DNA of 64,000 nt from Allacma fusca. Its lineage: Eukaryota; Arthropoda; Collembola; Symphypleona; Sminthuridae. A program made the position numbers and the translations under genes. Location: assembly GCA_947179485.1 (NCBI GenBank), contig OX359246.1, forward strand, positions 38,543,632 through 38,607,631. Reading direction: 5' to 3'. The number at the start of each line of letters is the position of its first letter. Position 1 is the stretch's first letter. Below, one piece after another: positions 58,701 to 64,000 of the stretch. The notes beneath the pieces were generated by a model. That model saw only the letters and a list, made by a program, of their open reading frames with translations. It had not been told where the DNA came from and did not search any database.

Positions 58701-60088
58701 ACTATGATGACGGGACTGGAGAAAGGCGATGTGGAGGGCTCAATTATGTCATTGTCCAATAATGTTTTCACTTCTGCATCAATAATGGCATCTTGGTATG
58801 AGGAGGTCTTATAGGGTTTATGAGCTACGATACCCCCATGTTGTAATTCTACTTGGAAGGGTATTGTTGAGCATTTGCCAAGCTCGTGGGGATGGAAAGC
58901 AAAAGCGCTCCTGTATTCTCTCAACAATGTACGGATTTTGTCGTGGTCGTCTTGATGTAATGCTGGATTGATTTTAAAGGAATTTATTTCGTTCTGTAAT
59001 TGAGAAGTATTGATCGCATTGATATGTATGGGGTTCATGGAATTATCCTGTGTGTCGAAGGGGGTTAAATTTCCTATACCCAAACCATCTGGTAAGGTAA
59101 TAGTCATAGAAGTAGGATTTGTAAGAAGGAAGAATTTAGAGACAGGACTGAGTATTGCATGAGGAGCGAGGATATGGAATTGAGTAAAGAGGGAGGCATG
59201 AGGTTGGAAATATAAAGGCGAAGTTTGTTCAATGGAGTGAATGGTGGCAATGGTTACATGAGACCTGGGTGAAATGACCTGTGTTCCATGGACGCGGAGA
59301 ACATCGTCTTCCATGGTATTAGAAATACACAGAATAGGCAGGGTGGTATTTTTTGACATTTTAGAAGGTCTAGCAGAGACAGATGATATGGGAGTAGGTG
59401 TAGTTTTGAGAGTAATTCTGCGGGAGGTAGAAATACGTCGGCGAAGTGGATGGGTTGAGCGATGGAAGTAATCCTGGTCTGTCTCGTCAGAAGACATGTC
59501 TGGAGTTGGAGAATATTTGTCGTGAGGTGGGGAATATTTAACTCCATGTTGAGGTTGGATTTTCGTTGTAGAAATTGTCTGCGAAGCTGTGTCTTGAAAA
59601 ATAGGAAGAGTTTGAGTAGACGTAGAGACTGGAAAAGAGGTCACAGGTGGTGTAGAGAATGAGAAGCAAGGGTTGGGCAGGAAGTTAGCATCCTGGTCTT
59701 TGTGATAAGGAGAGTTATGGGACAGGTTTGTTCTGGTTGATAAATGTTGTATGGTGTCTACTGGAATTTCGCATTGTGCCTTAAGTGCATTGTCGTGTTG
59801 TAGGAGCGTATGGATTAACGGAATGTGTCCTGTAAACTTGTTGAAGATGGTATTGTCTTGAGTATCGATGACGAAACCTCCTTTGGAGTATAGAAAATCT
59901 GTTCCCAGGATGCAGCGAATAGCTGTGGAAGGAGTGATGATAAATGGGTGTAGAAATGTAGAGTTGCCTATCTTGACTTTTACAAGGGCGAGTCCAGTAT
60001 TGGACATGGTATTTCCGGAGGCATCTATGAGGGTGAGATTGTTGTTTGTGATTTGAGTACCAGGAGGTACGTATGAGGGATGTATCAA
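55715..60088 (-). CDS. Pol polyprotein of the Ty3/gypsy element
   Basis: An open frame of 1457 codons. The order is an aspartic-protease-like N-terminal region (ILGTDFL near residue 65), then reverse transcriptase (IDFRSLN and the catalytic YVDD). RNase H (YTDASYQGLGAY) and an integrase with an HHCC zinc domain and the D,D,E core (DVQGPL, DQGTEFHN) follow. The RT-RH-INT order assigns it to Ty3/gypsy rather than copia. The C-terminal 150 or so residues are Pro-rich and without a known domain. Confidence 0.92.
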   Translation of the reverse strand: MIHPSYVPPGTQITNNNLTLIDASGNTMSNTGLALVKVKIGNSTFLHPFIITPSTAIRCILGTDFLYSKGGFVIDTQDNTIFNKFTGHIPLIHTLLQHDNALKAQCEIPVDTIQHLSTRTNLSHNSPYHKDQDANFLPNPCFSFSTPPVTSFPVSTSTQTLPIFQDTASQTISTTKIQPQHGVKYSPPHDKYSPTPDMSSDETDQDYFHRSTHPLRRRISTSRRITLKTTPTPISSVSARPSKMSKNTTLPILCISNTMEDDVLRVHGTQVISPRSHVTIATIHSIEQTSPLYFQPHASLFTQFHILAPHAILSPVSKFFLLTNPTSMTITLPDGLGIGNLTPFDTQDNSMNPIHINAINTSQLQNEINSFKINPALHQDDHDKIRTLLREYRSAFAFHPHELGKCSTIPFQVELQHGGIVAHKPYKTSSYQDAIIDAEVKTLLDNDIIEPSTSPFSSPVIIVFKKPNDQGIRKPRMVIDFRSLNAITKPMHWPLPSIDEILRRLQNQKYFSTLDLASGFHQITVEPASREKLSFITRNGQYQYKDMPFGTRNSPSHFCRVIDVILADLKYNTALAYVDDIIIASRTIDEHISKLRKIFIRFAQHNLKFEPTKCKFGYEKINLLGFTITAYGIQPYDDNLNGLRQMPAPTNITTVQSFLGMANFFRRFVPNFAHIAAPLRELTKKNTPFLWTHECDQAFQALKNLLLCKPVLAHSDPQKETFLYTDASYQGLGAYMTQLHPDGLEHPVFFLSRRLNKYEVKYHIRILELLAITWSVMKLKEYLLGIPFTVKTDHHSLCYILKSKDDLDPKLQRLQLLLMSFDIKIKYVKGTTHKVADCLSRNPFQEPTHSQTDEEACLSVHTIDIGILQQEQAKDPALTDIINKLHTNWRLRSTYALYNNILYKHNKKLGEKSLLMIPHHMVPDIIKRHHNPVSHTGHTKALKEIQQSYFWKTMSKDIKEFIQSCKFCQERKSPRGHKKPGEFQFIPIPLRPFERIQLDVQGPLSNKEGRPRYIITAICYLTKFLVAEVVPTADASAIAKFIFNKIAAVYSLPEIIQSDQGTEFHNVVINELSQLFAFKMNYSTAFHPQSQGLIERTHQTLGDLISIYRAENKADWPHAIPAIIFHLNNTLHSSHGFTPFYVLHGFHARTPLRNAFPTFTPENRNVQDMATLWKTTHEILARHREKYAARVNKSKRTVNYNIGDNVLLEHTSIQPGTSTKLLPKRKGPFSVIDQPSAVNYTIRGSVGTTVKTLTVHVSRLKLFYERPNVFNTKSLLNNEYAPPEQEPFTELPEIPQDLTKSTEDVHSPEPDIIPEIISDQSSCQPHIILEPELPLHDNHAFPLRDTVPPFPVQQPTTISPEIHEQPLKPTYREALLSAPKNSTMEIPHSSSITIPNKRVRRTQQQLLEQDSQQILPTDFYSRQDSEFRRSTRTTINAMDSLYHHATVPPNHDHSYQL

Positions 60089-60219
60089 GGAGGCAGCTGC
60101 TCCTGTGTCGATAAGACACGGGAGGCTTATACCGTTTATACTGACAATGATTTTAATGGAGCAGGAGAGTGAGTGTACACTGATGTTAGTAGTACATTGA
60201 GTAGTAATGGAAGGAATTA

Positions 60220-62925
60220 TTAGAGGTTGTCTTGTGAGTTTTGGTGGTCTGCAGCTTGTATAGGCAGAAGCTGGCGTCGGGGCAGGCCTTGTGGAGCCTG
60301 CCCGTTGGAGTTTAAAGGCTGGTTTTGTAGTTGCTGTTGTCTTTCTTCACGTCGTCGTTGCATATATTGTGGAAATTGTTGGTAATGGATGGCAACTGGC
60401 TGACGGCAGCGATTGGCATGATGTCCCGGACGAGAGCAACGACCGCAGATTTCTGTGGATTGAGAAGCTGGATTTTGAGGTTGAGTAGGCTGAGTTGGGC
60501 AATACCGTGCTGTGTGGCCCGTTTGGTTACACTTGTAACAAGTATAGGTTCGTTGAATGTTAGAACCTAGTCCAGGTTGAAAATTGTTGGACTGTGAGCG
60601 CTGTGGCTGAGCATGTTGAGTGACTGCCATAATGGGAGTTTCTTTAGCTTCCAATTTTTCTATTTTCTCGAGAAGCGTGGCCAGGGTTTTTTCCAATGAT
60701 GTAGGAAGGACTGGAGTTGCAAGAGTAACAGCATTATGGTCCGTATGGGGAGTAGTGCATGATTCATAGTCGCGTAAGGCATCCAATAGATGATTAAAGT
60801 TTTTAATTTTCAGATTCTTGCTGGTTATGAAAATTTTTACAGTGGTGTCGAGTTTTTCCAACAATGTTTTAACTGTAGTGGCCTCCGGGAATGTTGCCCA
60901 GTCCGTACTGGCAGCTGATTTAACACGGAGGACAAACTTGGTTGGTTGTTCATGTGGAAACGGTGTCATAGACAATGCATCTAAAAGTTTACTCTTTCTG
61001 TCGGGCACATCCCGTGGCATTTTGGTGAGCACGGCATCCCGAAACTGGGCATATGTTTGATGCGAAGTGGACGTGAGATTATAGAAGTGGGAAAGAAAAT
61101 CTTTGCCTGTTTTTGTGGCATCGGAGAGCTTCCTGTACACATATGACTTTTTCATTTTGTCATCTGTTTGGAAAGTATTAAAAAAGTCATCGCAGCGTAG
61201 GAGGAATTCAGACAATTCTTCGGAGGAGATTTTGGAAGAAGGATAGGCTGGTTTGTCGAAAAGAAATCTGGTGTAGTCCATGGTGGGATTTTTTGTAGGA
61301 ATAATTGGAGGAATATGTGGAGGAGTTGGAATAGGAGAAGTGGAACGCGAGGAGGAAGAACTGTTGGTGGCAGTGGTGAAATGGAGAGATTCAGAGTGGA
61401 GTGACCCTGAATCATAGTTTGAATCTGAAAGAGGTGGGGGGTTTACGTTAATATTATAGATAGGGTTGTCACTGTTGTATGCGGCGGTGGTGTCAACGTC
61501 AGGAATGAGGACAGCGGTATTGTCCTGGGGAGCTGTATGAGAATGATTATTGGTGTGATTGTCTAGAGTAGTGACGGGAGGGGAAAAAATGTCCGGGTAG
61601 GTTTGAGTGGCGATGGATATAAATTCCTGGTCCAAAAGAAAGAGTCCTTCTTTGTAGGCTTGCTGAGAGGAAAAATGACAGTGGTTGTGGGTATATTTGG
61701 ATGTGAGGTTAAATTCCTGTACTAAACCTAAGTAAGATGCGTAACTGAGAAGTTGGGCAATGTCCTGAGTGGAATTGTGGTCAGCTTGTAGTCGTGTGGT
61801 CCAGGCGAGGATTACAGGCGTGTAGCTGTGTGTTTCGATAACAAAGGTAGGGGTCTTAGTAGTGGACACGGAAGGAGTAGTTGTTGTGACTGGAGTAGTA
61901 GTTACGGTTGGACAAAATTCTTGAGCTAGTAATGAAGTTTGGATGTCCTCGATTTCTTCAATGATGGGTGCAAATTCAGTAGAATTAGTCTGCCAAAGTG
62001 TAAAGATGCGGAGGATTCGTGCGACAATTTTTGTAAATGTTTCTCTAGTGTTGAGGAAGTGACCGTCAGATGTAACTTCTGTGGTTAACTTGAGATCATA
62101 CAGCAATTGTTGGTAATTGGCGTAGGTAAGGATACTAGTCCCTGAAGAGTCGATTTCTTGCTTGGTTTTTATGTCGTCCACTAATTTCTGGGCTACGTGT
62201 TCGAGGAGGTCTCGGGATGTAAAGAGACGCGATGATGTGGGTTGTGGATGTGGAGCTACGGGTGTGCCCGTGAGTGTATGATTGTTAGACAAATTAAAGT
62301 TTGTACTTACTGATTGAGTTGTAACGAAGATCGAATCGTTATCTGCGGGACCAGAAGAGACAGCGGGAGTGGAAGTCCTACTAGGGTTGAAACTTGCAAA
62401 TCCTCCAAGAGGTGTTGTGGGTTCCGGTGTTGGTCCTTCGGTGTCAGTTTCGCCTTCACTGGATGGGACGTGGGTGAGGATGTCGTCTGGGACGGTCACC
62501 ACGGTGGTTTCAGGCAGGGTCGTAGTCGAACTGTTTATTGACCGCGGAATTCTGCTGGGATTTTTCCGGATAACTTTTATGTCACTCCTATCAACTGGTT
62601 GGGGCTCAATGTTGGAGTTAACGTATCGAGGCAACTTTTGCTTAAACAGTTTGTAAAACTTGTAAAGGTATAGTGCTCTTGTAGATGAGAGATGACTATA
62701 TTTGGCACGTGCACGTATTTGGTCCTCAGAGGTAAGCTCAACGAGAGCAGCTTCACTTAGTAACAGAGCTATATATTTCTGGTTATTACAAATGATGAAT
62801 TCAGCGTGGTTGTCTAGTTCGACTACTCTAATAAATCTGATGTCGTGTGGTGACATGTGGCACGGGGGAATTTGAGACAATTTATAGAAAAATTGAGCAT
62901 AGCCTTCGGCGGCGGCTGACGCCAC
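60220..62925 (-). CDS. Gag of the Ty3/gypsy element
   Basis: An open frame of 901 codons. A long N-terminal region is rich in Thr, Ser and Pro. A capsid-like helical region lies around residues 540-730 (MDYTRFLFDKPAYP onward). Two CCHC zinc knuckles (CYKCNQTGHTARYC and CGRCSRPGHHANRC) near the C-terminus would bind the element RNA. It lies upstream of pol in the usual order for the family. Confidence 0.88.
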   Translation of the reverse strand: MASAAAEGYAQFFYKLSQIPPCHMSPHDIRFIRVVELDNHAEFIICNNQKYIALLLSEAALVELTSEDQIRARAKYSHLSSTRALYLYKFYKLFKQKLPRYVNSNIEPQPVDRSDIKVIRKNPSRIPRSINSSTTTLPETTVVTVPDDILTHVPSSEGETDTEGPTPEPTTPLGGFASFNPSRTSTPAVSSGPADNDSIFVTTQSVSTNFNLSNNHTLTGTPVAPHPQPTSSRLFTSRDLLEHVAQKLVDDIKTKQEIDSSGTSILTYANYQQLLYDLKLTTEVTSDGHFLNTRETFTKIVARILRIFTLWQTNSTEFAPIIEEIEDIQTSLLAQEFCPTVTTTPVTTTTPSVSTTKTPTFVIETHSYTPVILAWTTRLQADHNSTQDIAQLLSYASYLGLVQEFNLTSKYTHNHCHFSSQQAYKEGLFLLDQEFISIATQTYPDIFSPPVTTLDNHTNNHSHTAPQDNTAVLIPDVDTTAAYNSDNPIYNINVNPPPLSDSNYDSGSLHSESLHFTTATNSSSSSRSTSPIPTPPHIPPIIPTKNPTMDYTRFLFDKPAYPSSKISSEELSEFLLRCDDFFNTFQTDDKMKKSYVYRKLSDATKTGKDFLSHFYNLTSTSHQTYAQFRDAVLTKMPRDVPDRKSKLLDALSMTPFPHEQPTKFVLRVKSAASTDWATFPEATTVKTLLEKLDTTVKIFITSKNLKIKNFNHLLDALRDYESCTTPHTDHNAVTLATPVLPTSLEKTLATLLEKIEKLEAKETPIMAVTQHAQPQRSQSNNFQPGLGSNIQRTYTCYKCNQTGHTARYCPTQPTQPQNPASQSTEICGRCSRPGHHANRCRQPVAIHYQQFPQYMQRRREERQQQLQNQPLNSNGQAPQGLPRRQLLPIQAADHQNSQDNL

Positions 62926-63084
62926 TTAAGATTTTAATTGACAATGTGGTAGAAAAAATGGAAAATTTGGGCAGAGTTCTGTTTAGCGGCTGACGCCACA
63001 AGTATTTTTGTAACAAAATTTGTGTGAAAGTTAGAGGAAAATAGTCTTATAATGGGTTTACGAACCTGAAGTTTTGAGAGACGT

Positions 63085-63105
63085 CGAAACCCGCAAACTC
63101 CACCA
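63085..63105 (-). other. Primer-binding site of the Ty3/gypsy element
   Basis: Directly after the 5' LTR, the coding strand reads TGGTGGAGTTTGCGGG and on to TTCGA. This is complementary to a tRNA 3' end (CCA, acceptor stem, TTCGA of the T arm). The tRNA species is not assigned. Confidence 0.7.
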
Positions 63106-63658
63106 TGTTAATATAAAGATTGTAGTTTGATGGTTCGTAATGGAGGAAATGTAATGAAAAGCCGATTATGGAATTAAAATGGGAAATATAAATGGATTTG
63201 AGAGTGAGAGATGAAAATGTTGGGGAATAGTGTAGAAGGTAGAGAGGCACTTTCTTGGAGTGAGGGATTTCGGGTTTGTGTCTCAGCGTATGGAAGATAC
63301 GAAAAATGAGTAAGTATGTGCGTATAAGGTTTTGTTCTCACGGTATACTTTATTTTTCTATCGTGCGTGAATGGATACACTTAGTTGGTCTCACACGCGT
63401 TCCCTTGCTCTGCTTAGCTCAAGATCTGACGTTGCTCTTTTCTCTCGTGCCTTCGGAGGCACGTGTTTTTATACGGAGGTGAGCACAAATGTGCCCACCT
63501 CCAGTATTCACAAAGGTTTACATTTTGACCAATAATATTAGGTTAAAGGAAGTACCTAACTTATTTTTCATGGAACTTTACATCTTAACAGTACGTATAT
63601 GTATGTTAATGTTAACGTTACATTTATTGAGTGTTACAAAACCAAATATCGGTTAACA
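63106..63658 (-). repeat. 5' LTR of the Ty3/gypsy element
   Basis: 553 bp, matching 53405-53957. It would carry the promoter for minus-strand transcription. Confidence 0.92.
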
Positions 63659-64000
63659 CTAGCTAGAGAGGTATTTGACATTATATATTTTATTGAAGAG
63701 TAGAGCGTTTTTGATTAGAAGTAAAATTATCCCCATTTGATTGTTTATGGGCTGATGGGCGAAGTATTTTATAGCACCCAGTCCATATGTACATGCATTT
63801 TTGGCTTGGGACTTGGCGACTCGATTTTTCACTTCTTGATTTATTCGGCCTTTTACATTAATTTTCTCATCTCAGTAGCTCTGTGTACATGTAACTCATT
63901 AATAGCTTGTTACAAATATCCGCCTTTTCCTAATCAACTACCAATTACAAAAAATATCTTGCCATCCAACTCATCGGAACTCTAATTTTTAAATTGTATT
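63659..64000. other. Flank right of the LTR element
   Basis: It begins with the CTAG flanking repeat. The open frame 63737-63985 has no recognisable domain. Nothing else seen. Confidence 0.4.

Larger units (their letters stand above)
53405..63658 (-). mobile_element. Ty3/gypsy LTR retrotransposon, looks whole
   Basis: Two 553-bp LTRs (53405-53957 and 63106-63658) start TGTTAA and end TTAACA, with CTAG on both outer sides (53401-53404 and 63659-63662). The coding strand is minus, with gag followed by pol. A primer-binding site TGGTGGAGTTTGCGGG directly follows the 5' LTR. About 1.7 kb between pol and the 3' LTR holds no domain I recognise, so no envelope gene is claimed. The LTRs look identical by eye, so the insertion is young. 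Gag and pol frames are both long and open; I see no obvious break. Confidence 0.92.

Noticed and set aside
63276-63482. Open frames in the LTRs, also at 53575-53781
   Set aside because: Present only because the LTR is duplicated; they overlap the promoter region of the element and have no domain.

Overview
The window looks like a piece of an AT-rich animal genome, most likely arthropod. Genes have several short GT-AG introns, and the mobile elements are of eukaryotic types (hAT, CMC/EnSpm-like, Mutator-like, Helitron-like, a LINE and a Ty3/gypsy LTR element). A springtail is possible (F-box exon, crowded transposon content), but that is a guess and nothing here fixes the species.

Host content is dominated by a cluster of alpha/beta-hydrolase genes related to BPHL (valacyclovir hydrolase). 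I reconstructed eight complete five-exon genes by hand: A 13231-14723(-), B 26611-27832(-), C 28900-30168(-), D 35757-37364(+), E 43549-44970(-), F 45844-47122(+), G 48466-49757(+) and H 50788-52039(+). There is also an unprocessed pseudogene (22150-22838) and an exon relic (42575-42735). All eight share exon phases 1-0-1-2, encode 250-255 aa and keep Ser-Asp-His catalytic residues. All have Gln right after the nucleophile Ser, where vertebrate BPHL is recalled to have Asp. F and G are a recent tandem duplication and share GC-AG first introns. The only other host-type gene recognised is the 5' part of an F-box gene (31620-32247, -).

The rest is mostly repeats. 1-4140 is a 277-bp satellite holding two copies of one 821-bp hAT-like element, explained by duplication of a 1660-bp unit. 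4340-5900 is a word-array repeat with a nested hAT MITE. 6255-8041 is a frameshifted DDE transposase-like gene. 11063-11640 is a 25-bp minisatellite. 15498-20167 is a complete-looking CMC/EnSpm-like DNA transposon with two intact genes, a 709-aa TNP2-like transposase and a six-exon DUF4806 protein, 5 bp apart. 23449-24489 is a Mutator-like foldback element whose arms carry related minisatellites. Two Helitron-like 3' ends lie at 32.4 and 34.6 kb. A full-length, frameshifted LINE with a 15-bp target duplication lies at 38016-42349. A young-looking Ty3/gypsy element occupies 53405-63658, with two 553-bp LTRs and CTAG on both sides.

The most interesting items are the BPHL-like cluster with its uniform Ser-Gln motif, the two-gene CMC transposon with a splice layout like plant En/Spm TNPD/TNPA, and the satellite unit that captured and re-duplicated a transposon.
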